Positions 56,470 to 63,637 of a DNA stretch of 64,000 nt are shown one piece after another. Origin of the DNA: Pseudomonadales bacterium. GTDB lineage: Bacteria; Pseudomonadota; Gammaproteobacteria; Pseudomonadales; Pseudohongiellaceae. The position numbers were made by a program, and so were the translations under genes. Below the pieces are notes generated by a model, which did not search any database, had not been told where the DNA came from, and saw only the letters and a list, made by a program, of their open reading frames with translations. Numbering within the stretch: the first letter of the stretch is position 1; the number at the start of each line of letters is the position of its first letter. The stretch spans positions 1 to 64,000 of the forward strand of contig JACKOJ010000007.1 of the NCBI GenBank assembly GCA_024234325.1, in the 5' to 3' direction.

Positions 56470-57183
56470 CTAAGGTCGCAGTTGCCGGGTGAGGCGCTGC
56501 ACCTCGCTGCCGGCTCCCTGACTGTAGCGCTCCAGAGCCTGCAGGCCGCCACTGGCGTAAATGGCCACCGCTCGCAGCAACTCACGCAACTGTGCCGCGC
56601 TGCCGCTGTCGAAGCGGCTCCAGGCCCCCCGGGAGAGCCTGGCCATCGCCTGAAAACTCTCCTGCACCATTGGGTCATGCCCTTCCTGAAACACGAAGAC
56701 CGGCACGTTCAGCATTCCCAATTGCCCGGCAAGCTGACACAGCAGCTCCGGGTTCTCCTCCATGGCATCGCCGACGTAAACAAGGCAGTGGATGCGCTGC
56801 GCCTTGTTCTCCGACAGCGCGTGCTGCAGCACCCGCGCGATCTGGGTGGTGCCCGCCCGGCACTGAATGCCGCTCATCAGCCCCAGCAGTGCCGCAGAAT
56901 CCCGGCACCAACCCGTCTTGTAGAACTCGGCAAAGCCGCGGAAATAAGCCAGTTGCACCTGCAAGCCACCCGCGTCGCGCGCGGCCAGGAACATCTCGCC
57001 CTGCAGATGACTGGCCTGGTCCCAGGTCTGCTCGCGGCTGGCAGTGGCGTCCAGCGCAAACAGGAGCCGACCGCCCCCCTGCCCCTTCGCGACAGGCGGT
57101 AAAACCGCCACCTTCTGCAGGAACGCACTGAGTTCCTGGCGGGTAGCGGGTTTATTGCTCAGATCTTTGGAGGAATTCGTCAT
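56470..57183 (-). CDS. vWA-like domain protein
   Basis: A 237-residue protein with a von Willebrand A-like fold: LLFALDATASREQTWDQ (DxTxS metal site) and HCLVYVGDAMEENPELL as the second strand-loop, then FVFQEGHDP. No signal peptide. The start is ATG 57183; the reading frame continues back to 57390, but that part is antisense to tRNA-Leu and not protein-like. Paired with a membrane J-domain gene. Function unknown. Confidence 0.72.
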   Translation of the reverse strand: MTNSSKDLSNKPATRQELSAFLQKVAVLPPVAKGQGGGRLLFALDATASREQTWDQASHLQGEMFLAARDAGGLQVQLAYFRGFAEFYKTGWCRDSAALLGLMSGIQCRAGTTQIARVLQHALSENKAQRIHCLVYVGDAMEENPELLCQLAGQLGMLNVPVFVFQEGHDPMVQESFQAMARLSRGAWSRFDSGSAAQLRELLRAVAIYASGGLQALERYSQGAGSEVQRLTRQLRP

Positions 57184-57280
57184 CTGGAGGCCCAGGAAAA
57201 CCATGAGAGCCCCATTAGACTGCAACACAGGTCCCGCAGGCAAGAATTGAAGATAACGATATGAAAAACAAGTATATTTT

Positions 57281-57365
<85 letters not shown>

Positions 57366-57507
57366 ATTTGAGGGTGATCTTTCCCCGCATCAGGCCCGTT
57401 GCCTGTTAGCGGGGAAAGCAAGCCGCAGGCCATGCCCCCGGGCGGGCGGCATTATACCCGAAGGACCTGACATTCCAAGCCGGCATTCCGCCGACCCGGG
57501 GGCAGGG

Positions 57508-58299
57508 TCAGTTTCCGGACTGGCTACGCTGCAGCGTCTCGATCGTTTCCTGCAGCCGGAGAATGGTCTGGTTGACCTGCAGACGATAGGCGTCGATCGA
57601 TTCCACGGCCTCTTCGATATTGGCCATGCGATCCTGCAGCCCGACCAGGGTATTGTCCCCATTGGTAAGGCTGGCGCGGATATTGGCCATGTCCTGCGCC
57701 ACGGTCTGCACGCTCTGCAGGCCGGTATTCAGACGGGCAATATTCTGATTGGCCTGTTCCAGGGTGGCTTTGAGGGCATTGACCTGCTCCAGGCCTGCCT
57801 GCATCTGGGTGGTGTTGCGATTGATCATCTGGGCCAGCGTATCGGCAGTCTCCGCCTGATCCTTGCTGGCGTCCTCCAGCACGGCCACACGCCCGGTCAC
57901 CTCATTGACATTGCCATTGGTGGCATTGCGGGCCGCCCACAGCTTGTCGATCTCGGAGAAGTTGAAGTCCAGGCGCTCAATCACGTTGGCGGTGGTCTCT
58001 TCAGCAGAATTCCCCACCAGGGCCAAACGGTTCTCCAGGTCTTCAATGCGGCGGTTGGCCTGCAGCAGGGCGTCCAGATTCTGCTGATAAACGGTATAGC
58101 CCAGATAGGCACCGGCGCCAATCGCAAGCGTCAGCAGCCCCAGCATGATTCGCACAGGCCAGGTACTGACCTTGACGATCTCCCCGTAGTTGACGGGCTT
58201 GGCAATATCGCCCTGGCGCCGCTTCGTCTGATGCTGCACCACCTCGTCCCGCGCCGGGATCATGGAGGGTATGTCGAGCAAATCATCATTATCTTTCAT
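57508..58299 (-). CDS. Uncharacterised coiled-coil inner-membrane protein
   Basis: A 263-residue protein with a cytosolic N-terminus of about 50 residues, one membrane helix (LGLLTLAIGAGAYLGYTVY, about 54-72), and a long periplasmic coiled coil to the end (LQANRRIEDLENRLAL, LEQVNALKATLEQANQNIARL). No enzyme motif. It lies upstream of and divergent from sodB. Proteins of this outline occur in Pseudomonadales with no assigned role. Confidence 0.65.
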   Translation of the reverse strand: MKDNDDLLDIPSMIPARDEVVQHQTKRRQGDIAKPVNYGEIVKVSTWPVRIMLGLLTLAIGAGAYLGYTVYQQNLDALLQANRRIEDLENRLALVGNSAEETTANVIERLDFNFSEIDKLWAARNATNGNVNEVTGRVAVLEDASKDQAETADTLAQMINRNTTQMQAGLEQVNALKATLEQANQNIARLNTGLQSVQTVAQDMANIRASLTNGDNTLVGLQDRMANIEEAVESIDAYRLQVNQTILRLQETIETLQRSQSGN

Positions 58300-58495
58300 G
58301 GGGGCATTATCCTTGTCTGGTTCCTGCAGGTCTACACCGGGCCCCCAACGGGGCTGTTTCCTTGAATCACGGGGCGTTGTGGATTATTCTCGCCGGCTCT
58401 TCCACCTGTTTTTTTGGCGCCGCCACAAGCGGCAAATCTTAGCTGCGGGCGCCAAAATTGCAAGATTTTCAACGAACCGACATTCTGAGGTCACT

Positions 58496-59089
58496 ATGAA
58501 ATTGACACTGCCCGCCCTTCCCTACGCGCCTGACGCGCTGGAACCCCATATGTCTGCGGAAACCTTCAGTTTTCACCATGGCAAACACCACAACGCCTAC
58601 GTAGTAAAGGGCAATGAATTGCTGGCCGACGCCGGCATCGATGCCGACAACCTGGAAGACCTGGTGAAGGCAGCCGCCAAAGTGGGTGGCCCGCTGTTCA
58701 ACAATGTTGGCCAGTGCTACAACCACGATTTCTTCTGGAAAAGCATGACCCCGAATGGGGGCGGTGCTCCGACTGGCGCCATCGCTGCGAAAATTGACGC
58801 AGACTTCGGCAGCTACGAAAACTTCAAGAAAGAATTCGTCAACGGCGGTGTCGGCCAGTTCGGCAGCGGCTGGGTATGGCTGGTCTCCGACGGCGGCAAA
58901 CTGAAAATCGCCAAAAGCGCCAATGCCGAGACTCCGCTGACCTCCGGGGCCACCCCGATTCTGGTCTGCGACGTGTGGGAACACGCCTATTATCTGGACT
59001 TCCAGAACCGCCGCCCGGACTTCCTGGCCAGTTTTGTAGACAACCTGATCAACTGGGATTTCGCCAACGCAAACCTGGCAGGCGCCTGA
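58496..59089 (+). CDS. sodB: Superoxide dismutase [Fe]
   Basis: A 197-residue Fe/Mn-superoxide dismutase. FSFHHGKHHNAYV, NHDFFWKSM and DVWEHAYYLDFQNRRPDF provide the metal ligands. AQCYNHDF-like GQCYNHDFFW and the GGVGQFGSGW pattern are typical of the iron form. ATG 58496 follows GAGG by 5 bases; a longer frame from 58262 is rejected. An inverted repeat follows the stop. Confidence 0.93.
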   Translation: MKLTLPALPYAPDALEPHMSAETFSFHHGKHHNAYVVKGNELLADAGIDADNLEDLVKAAAKVGGPLFNNVGQCYNHDFFWKSMTPNGGGAPTGAIAAKIDADFGSYENFKKEFVNGGVGQFGSGWVWLVSDGGKLKIAKSANAETPLTSGATPILVCDVWEHAYYLDFQNRRPDFLASFVDNLINWDFANANLAGA

Positions 59090-59108
59090 GCCTTGCACCT
59101 ATGCTAAC

Positions 59109-59142
59109 TGGCGACAACCATTGAAAAAATGACTTGTCGCCA
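59109..59142. other. Inverted repeat downstream of sodB
   Basis: TGGCGACAA (59109-59117) pairs with TTGTCGCCA (59134-59142), with an inner CATT/AATG pairing. The stem starts 20 bases after the sodB stop. It is followed by A-rich rather than T-rich sequence, so it may protect the mRNA 3' end rather than terminate. Confidence 0.5.
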
Positions 59143-59173
59143 ATATAAAAAAAGAAGCACACATTTGCGACTG

Positions 59174-59194
59174 CTTGGGCCATACTTGGGCCAT
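59174..59194. promoter_or_regulatory. Tandem 10-base direct repeat, candidate operator
   Basis: CTTGGGCCAT occurs twice with one base between, giving an 11-base period that places both copies on the same face of the helix. It lies about 270 bases before the copper monooxygenase gene. No known regulator motif was matched. Confidence 0.35.
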
Positions 59195-59459
59195 CAGTGC
59201 AAAACCAGAACTGCTTTTCGGGGGCGGTGATGGTGCAGTGAGAGAAAGACCTGTGCTCATGCCGTTTCACAAAGTTACACATGATCACATTTATATGTAC
59301 GAATTGGATGTCACTTGGAGTAATCTTCGTGCCGTTCTTACATGAAGTGGGTGTTTTCATGCATCTGTAAGAATCTGCGACCGGCCCGTCGGACGCACTT
59401 TAAAAAATGCATGACCCACTGAAATCCTAGCAGCACATGTCAATTCAAGGAGAATTGAA

Positions 59460-60413
59460 ATGAAAAAAACATTATTGACGACCTCTCTGCTGATGGCTGG
59501 CGCCAGCATGACTATGTCTGCTTTCGCCGGTGTAGATCCATTGACTCAAGTCAAGCCTGTTGACGCAGGCTGGGGTCTCAATGGCGCTCCTGACTACATC
59601 GTGGATGTCCCTGCAGCTCTGATTCCCGCTACTGGCGTGCTGGACTACATCAACACCAACATCGATCTGCCCTTCACCGAAGAGAAGTGGGTAAAGTCTG
59701 TCCAGTTCATCCCGGGCGACAAGCGCGTTCTTCACCACCTGCTGTCCTACGTTGTTGCGTCTGACCACACTGAAGCGTTCGACGAAGCAGACAACGATGA
59801 CCGCAGCGAATTCCTGGAAGGTTTCGCTCCCGGTAAAGAAGACCCCACGACTTACCCGGCTGGTACTGGCGTTAAGGTACCCGTAGGTTCTGCCCTGAGA
59901 ATGTCCATCCACTACACAGCGATGGGTCAGGAAACAGAAGACGCGACTCGCGTAGGCCTGTGGTTTGCTGACGACAGCGAAGCAGACAGCCTGAAAGACT
60001 TCCACACCTACTCTGTGTCTGCACAGGGCGGTCGTGAAAACAACATCATCATCCCGCCGGGCGACATGAACTACGAAATGGCGTCCAACCACGTGTTCGA
60101 CGAAGACGTGACTCTGTACAGCTTCCGTGCTCACATGCACTACCGTGGCAAGTCCATGCGTGCTTCTGTGATCTACCCGGATCAGACTCGTGAAGAGATC
60201 ATCAACGTTGCGAACTACAACTTCGCATGGCAGCCCACTTACCGTCTGACAGAGCCGATGGTTCTGCCGGCTGGCTCCCGTGTAGTAGTTGAAGGCTCCT
60301 TCGACAACTCCCAGTACAACGTCGGCAACCCCGACCCGTCTGTAGCTGCTGTTGGCGGCCTGCAGAGCTGGGACGAAATGTTCATCGGTTACTTCTCTTA
60401 CACTGATAATTGA
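59460..60413 (+). CDS. Secreted copper monooxygenase-like protein (PHM/DBM-type fold)
   Basis: A 317-residue exported protein (signal peptide cut after AFA, residue 23). It carries the full ligand set of the copper type II, ascorbate-dependent monooxygenases: His92-His93 (VLHHLLSY) and His151 (MSIHYTA) for the electron-transfer copper, His225 and His227 (RAHMHYRG) and Met307 (SWDEMFIGYF) for the catalytic copper. Peptidylglycine monooxygenase has HH, H, HxH and M in the same order and similar spacing. Substrate unknown. Codons are rich in GCT, GGT and CGT, unlike most neighbours, suggesting high expression. A terminator separates it from the redoxin-cytochrome gene, its likely electron partner. 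Confidence 0.8.
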   Translation: MKKTLLTTSLLMAGASMTMSAFAGVDPLTQVKPVDAGWGLNGAPDYIVDVPAALIPATGVLDYINTNIDLPFTEEKWVKSVQFIPGDKRVLHHLLSYVVASDHTEAFDEADNDDRSEFLEGFAPGKEDPTTYPAGTGVKVPVGSALRMSIHYTAMGQETEDATRVGLWFADDSEADSLKDFHTYSVSAQGGRENNIIIPPGDMNYEMASNHVFDEDVTLYSFRAHMHYRGKSMRASVIYPDQTREEIINVANYNFAWQPTYRLTEPMVLPAGSRVVVEGSFDNSQYNVGNPDPSVAAVGGLQSWDEMFIGYFSYTDN

Positions 60414-60430
60414 TTGATGACACTGAAGAA

Positions 60431-60458
60431 GGGTTCGCGGTGACGCGAGCCCTTTTTT
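60431..60458 (+). terminator. Rho-independent terminator after the copper protein gene
   Basis: GGGTTCGCG (60431-60439), loop GTGA, CGCGAGCCC (60444-60452; one G-T pair), then six T. It lies 18 bases after the stop and 50 before the next start, so it should partly separate expression of the two genes. Confidence 0.85.
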
Positions 60459-60507
60459 CTTGTCCGGCAAAATTTTGCTGTACCCCCGAAACATTGGAGC
60501 AATAGAC

Positions 60508-61380
60508 ATGAAAATTTTGAAGTACTTTGGCCTGATGGCCGCTGTGCTTACAGCTACCCAGACCTTCGCTGCACCGCAGCGTATTGGCGATTTCAACCTG
60601 ATCGACCACAAGGGCACTGCGCACCAACTGTCCAAGTATGCGTACCAAAACGCCCTGGTCGTTATTTCTCAGCAGAATTCCTGCAGCACCAATCAGGCGC
60701 TGTTCTCTGAATACCGCATCCTGCAGACTAAGTGGGACAACGAAGGCATCAGCTTTGTGATGATGAATTCCACTGTGGGCGACACTCCCGAGAAGCTGCG
60801 TAACTACGACAACAGCTTCAACGTCAGCATGCCCATCCTGGTTGACGACACACAACTGGTTGCTGAACTTCTTGGCATCACCAAGGCGGGTGAAGTCGTT
60901 ATTCTGGATCCCAAGAACATGACTGTTCTGTACCGTGGCCCGATGGACACCCCGAGTGGCCGTGGCGTGACAGGCACAACGTTCATGAAGGACACACTGG
61001 CTGCAGCCGCTGCCGGCGAAACCCGCAACCGTGACACTGTTACTGTTGATTTCGACGCGCCTGCTGACTGCATCATCGACTTCCCGAACGCTGTTACCAG
61101 CGCTGACGACGTGCCCGACTACGAAACCGAAGTAGCGCCGATCCTGATCAAGCGCTGCGTGGTGTGCCACATCGAAGGCGGCATTGGCCCGTTCGCGATG
61201 AACAGCCACCAGATGGTACAAGGCTGGAGCCCCATGATGCGCGAAGTTTTGATGACCAAGCGTATGCCCCCGGCTCAGGTCGACCCCAGCATCCGTCACT
61301 TCGAGAACGCACGCAACATGCCGATCGAAGAGATTCAGACGCTGGTTCACTGGATCAACGCAGGTTCACCCCGCGAGTAA
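60508..61380 (+). CDS. Exported redoxin-cytochrome c fusion protein
   Basis: A 290-residue protein with signal peptide (FGLMAAVLTATQTFA). Residues ~24-165 form a redoxin/peroxiredoxin-like domain with a single Cys59 (QQNSCSTNQAL) instead of a CxxC pair. Residues ~205-290 hold a small cytochrome c: heme site CVVCH at 217-221 and the likely axial Met253 in KRMPPAQ. Similar redoxin-cytochrome parts occur fused to copper monooxygenase domains in other bacteria; here they are separate genes. It may pass electrons to the copper protein. ATG 60508 follows TTGGAG. Confidence 0.78.
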   Translation: MKILKYFGLMAAVLTATQTFAAPQRIGDFNLIDHKGTAHQLSKYAYQNALVVISQQNSCSTNQALFSEYRILQTKWDNEGISFVMMNSTVGDTPEKLRNYDNSFNVSMPILVDDTQLVAELLGITKAGEVVILDPKNMTVLYRGPMDTPSGRGVTGTTFMKDTLAAAAAGETRNRDTVTVDFDAPADCIIDFPNAVTSADDVPDYETEVAPILIKRCVVCHIEGGIGPFAMNSHQMVQGWSPMMREVLMTKRMPPAQVDPSIRHFENARNMPIEEIQTLVHWINAGSPRE

Positions 61381-61404
61381 TCCAGTCACGCAAGTGATTC
61401 AAAA

Positions 61405-61430
61405 AGCCGCCCGATGGGCGGCTTTTTTTT
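61405..61430 (+). terminator. Rho-independent terminator after the redoxin-cytochrome gene
   Basis: AGCCGCCC (61405-61412), loop GAT, GGGCGGCT (61416-61423), then a run of T to 61430. Preceded by a run of A, so it could also act from the opposite side. It separates the gene from the CRISPR array. Confidence 0.88.
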
Positions 61431-61476
61431 GCTCTAAGCATTCATCAGCCGGACTACATATGCGGCACACAGCAAA

Positions 61477-61499
61477 GGGCTTCTCACACTATGAAGCCC
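61477..61499. other. Small inverted repeat between terminator and CRISPR array
   Basis: GGGCTTC (61477-61483) and GAAGCCC (61493-61499) flank a 9-base loop. The surrounding 150 bases show no gene and no convincing tracrRNA anti-repeat. Confidence 0.35.
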
Positions 61500-61586
61500 A
61501 CTACACGACACCAATCTCTCGTTACATGCCCCCAACACACACCCTCCTCTCTTCTCCGATTGTATGAGTGCACAACATGAACGAGC

Positions 61587-61622
61587 ATTGCTAATTTCAA
61601 TTCGTCCTTAGTCGGATACACT
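61587..61622 (+). repeat. Degenerate terminal CRISPR repeat
   Basis: The leftmost repeat differs from the consensus at six positions (1, 5, 6, 11, 14 and 17), all in its first half. Its last 19 bases, including the promoter-like GATACACT, are unchanged. The adjacent spacer is 61623-61652. Confidence 0.9.
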
Positions 61623-62413
61623 TAATCGACTCGCCGCCCGTCTGGACGACTTGTTGTGAATTGCAGTTAGTCCTTAGTCGGATACACTCAACGATGGGAT
61701 AGGGAGCTGCTGCGAAAGGTTGTGAATTGCAGTTAGTCCTTAGTCGGATACACTAGAAGCCCGAGGAGATGATCGCCTCTTTGAGTTGTGAATTGCAGTT
61801 AGTCCTTAGTCGGATACACTGGTCTGGCCGCGCATTGGCGCCCCACGCAGTTGTGAATTGCAGTTAGTCCTTAGTCGGATACACTACGGCCGTTCTACTG
61901 GCCTCGCAGTACGTCGTTGTGAATTGCAGTTAGTCCTTAGTCGGATACACTGCGGGAACTGCTGGAGGGTCGGGTCTCGTTGTTGTGAATTGCAGTTAGT
62001 CCTTAGTCGGATACACTCCGATTCGAGGCCGGGCAGAATCCCCCATTGTTGTGAATTGCAGTTAGTCCTTAGTCGGATACACTATCCCAAGATGCCGAGC
62101 CGCTCCCGCAACAGTTGTGAATTGCAGTTAGTCCTTAGTCGGATACACTGCGACAACAGGCGTTTATCAACGCTGTCCAGTTGTGAATTGCAGTTAGTCC
62201 TTAGTCGGATACACTCCTCGGCCATGCGTGTCCATGCGCCAATCGGTTGTGAATTGCAGTTAGTCCTTAGTCGGATACACTACAAAACAGGCCCATCATC
62301 CTCGTGCCATTGTTGTGAATTGCAGTTAGTCCTTAGTCGGATACACTGGGACATCGTGTGGGACGAGTCCGCCTGGAGTTGTGAATTGCAGTTAGTCCTT
62401 AGTCGGATACACT
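61587..62413 (+). CRISPR. CRISPR array, segment left of the insertion sequence
   Basis: Thirteen 36-base repeats (GTTGTGAATTGC ... CGGATACACT) start at 61587 (degenerate), 61653, 61719, 61785, 61850, 61916, 61982, 62048, 62114, 62180, 62246, 62312 and 62378. The twelve spacers are 30 bases, one (61821-61849) is 29. The repeat has no strong hairpin, starts GTTGTG and ends in a -10-like TACACT, features of type II-C arrays. Strand is given in that assumed crRNA orientation. No cas genes are in the window. Confidence 0.97.
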
Positions 62414-62432
62414 GATATTCGGGAAACATGGA
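62414..62432 (+). CRISPR. Left part of the spacer split by the insertion sequence
   Basis: Nineteen bases after the repeat at 62378-62413, ending in the TGGA that is duplicated on the far side of the element. Together with 63638-63648 it rebuilds a 30-base spacer. Confidence 0.9.
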
Positions 62433-62480
62433 TGACCTTTCCCCTGAGTTAGTACCACTTTCTCAATGAGATAATCCATA

Positions 62481-63299
62481 TTAGGCAGCCTTTTCTGCAA
62501 AGGCCACAGGGGTCAAATACTTCAGTGAGCTGTGTGGTCGCTCATAGTTGAAATGATGGCGCCACTGATCAATCTCATAGCGAGCCTCTTCGATCGACCG
62601 GAACCATTGTTGGTTCAGGCAGCTATCTCGAAACTTCCCGTTTAGACTTTCAACAAACGCATTTTGCGTCGGCTTTCCTGGTTGAATGAAATTCAGTCGT
62701 ACACTCGTCTCTTTGCTCCAGAAAAACATTGCCTTGCTGGTGAATTCGGTGCCGTTGTCGCAAGTAATGCTATCGGGGCGGCCTCTGGAGTCGATGAGTT
62801 GATTTAAAAAACGAGCAACCCGAGCCCCACTGATTGAGAATTCGGTAAGTTGACCCACCACCTCTCGACTGAAGTCATCCACTACGTTCAGCACCCTGAA
62901 CCGGCGACCATTACTGAGCTGGTCAGCGACAAAGTCCATAGACCAACGCTCATTCACTCCCGATGGAGAGTCCATGACCAGCATTGGGCGAGTCAGCTTC
63001 TTCCGCCTCTTGGTTCGCACCTGAAGCCCCTCTTCGGTGTAGATCCGATAGGTGCGCTTCTTGTTGGTAACCATACCCTCGGCCTTTAGCAGTCCATGCA
63101 GCAGCAGATAGCCATACCGAGAATACTGTGCCGCCAGTTGCTTTAGCCGAGCCCTAAGCGCCTGATCGTCGCATCCCTTGCTCTCGTATCGATAGCCAGT
63201 TCGACTCAGCTTGGCTAGCTGACATGCTCGCCGCTCACTCAAACCGAAAGTATCGATCAGATAGCTGGCAACGGGCTTGCGCTCGACTGGCTTTACCAC
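62481..63299 (-). CDS. IS3-family transposase OrfB (DDE integrase domain)
   Basis: A 272-residue rve-type integrase. The catalytic Asp, Asp and Glu are in WSMDFVADQ, ITCDNGTEFTS and FVESLNGKFRDSC. An N-terminal HTH_21 region (LAAQYSRYGYLLLHGLL) precedes it. The listed GTG start lies at the orfA overlap; the functional product is probably the OrfAB frameshift fusion. Confidence 0.93.
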   Translation of the reverse strand: MVKPVERKPVASYLIDTFGLSERRACQLAKLSRTGYRYESKGCDDQALRARLKQLAAQYSRYGYLLLHGLLKAEGMVTNKKRTYRIYTEEGLQVRTKRRKKLTRPMLVMDSPSGVNERWSMDFVADQLSNGRRFRVLNVVDDFSREVVGQLTEFSISGARVARFLNQLIDSRGRPDSITCDNGTEFTSKAMFFWSKETSVRLNFIQPGKPTQNAFVESLNGKFRDSCLNQQWFRSIEEARYEIDQWRHHFNYERPHSSLKYLTPVAFAEKAA

Positions 63300-63556
63300 T
63301 TTTTTGAAAGCACATCCTTCATGGCTTCCACTTCGAGCAGCTTCTCTGCCAACAAGCGTTTGAGACGACTATTCTCTGACTCTAGCTCCTTCAGGCGTTT
63401 GGCCTCATTGACCTCAAGGCCAGCATACTTCGAGCGCCAGTTGTAAAAGGTACCTTCTGATATCGCCAATTCCCGGCAAATGTCACTCACCTTGGTACCA
63501 GCTTCATGCCGCTTGATGGCCTTGATGATCTGTTCTTCTGTGTATCGCTTCTTCAT
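63293..63556 (-). CDS. IS3-family transposase OrfA
   Basis: An 87-residue DNA-binding protein: helix-turn-helix RYTEEQIIKAIKRHEAGTKVSDICRELAISEGTFYNWR, then a leucine-zipper-like coiled coil (RLKELESENSRLKRLLAEKLLE). It binds the element's ends and regulates transposition. Start ATG follows AAGGAGA. It ends in SKKW-stop right after the slippery heptamer. Confidence 0.93.
   Translation of the reverse strand: MKKRYTEEQIIKAIKRHEAGTKVSDICRELAISEGTFYNWRSKYAGLEVNEAKRLKELESENSRLKRLLAEKLLEVEAMKDVLSKKW
63299..63305 (-). other. Programmed -1 frameshift heptamer between orfA and orfB
   Basis: On the reverse strand the codons TCA AAA AAG TGG TAA contain A-AAA-AAG in the orfA frame. A one-base slip back reads K-K-V-V-K-P and enters orfB without a stop. 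This is the standard A6G signal of IS3 elements. Confidence 0.85.
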
Positions 63557-63637
63557 AGCAGTGAGATCTCCTTAGCGGTAGATTACTTGGAAATCTCATT
63601 AAGATCATGGTGCTAAATTCGGGGGAAAGGTCATGGA

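Larger units (their letters stand above)
59090..59459. promoter_or_regulatory. Intergenic region between sodB and the copper monooxygenase gene
   Basis: A 370-base stretch without a convincing gene. It holds a 9-base-pair inverted repeat with an inner 4-base stem (59109-59142) and two direct copies of CTTGGGCCAT at 59174-59183 and 59185-59194, spaced by one helical turn. An AAGGAGAATTGAA ribosome site sits just before 59460. A reverse-strand frame (59049-59360) has no family features. The rest shows nothing I can name. Confidence 0.6.
62433..63633 (-). mobile_element. IS3-family insertion sequence (IS407-like) inside a CRISPR spacer
   Basis: A complete 1201-base element. Imperfect terminal inverted repeats of about 40 bases (62433-62472 and 63594-63633) begin TGACCTTTCCCC at both ends. 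The 4-base target duplication TGGA lies at 62429-62432 and 63634-63637. It encodes orfA and orfB on the reverse strand. The 4-base duplication and size fit the IS407 group. It looks intact and recent. Confidence 0.95.

Noticed and set aside
59049..59360. Reverse-strand frame of 103 residues in the gap after sodB
   Set aside because: It overlaps the sodB 3' end and the inverted repeat, has no usable ribosome site and no recognisable domain.
61440..61586. CRISPR leader or tracrRNA left of the array
   Set aside because: The repeat next to this side is degenerate, which argues against an active leader, and no stretch complementary to the repeat was found. Only a small 7-base stem is visible.
62348..62377. 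Spacer that reads as a plausible protein fragment (WDIVWDESAW)
   Set aside because: A 10-residue match to the style of phage terminase motifs is too short to claim a target without a search.
61858..62415. Open reading frame of 185 residues across the CRISPR array
   Set aside because: It is a by-product of the 66-base repeat period, a multiple of three, so the same CELQLVLSRIH string recurs. The same applies to the reverse-strand frame at 63772-63963.
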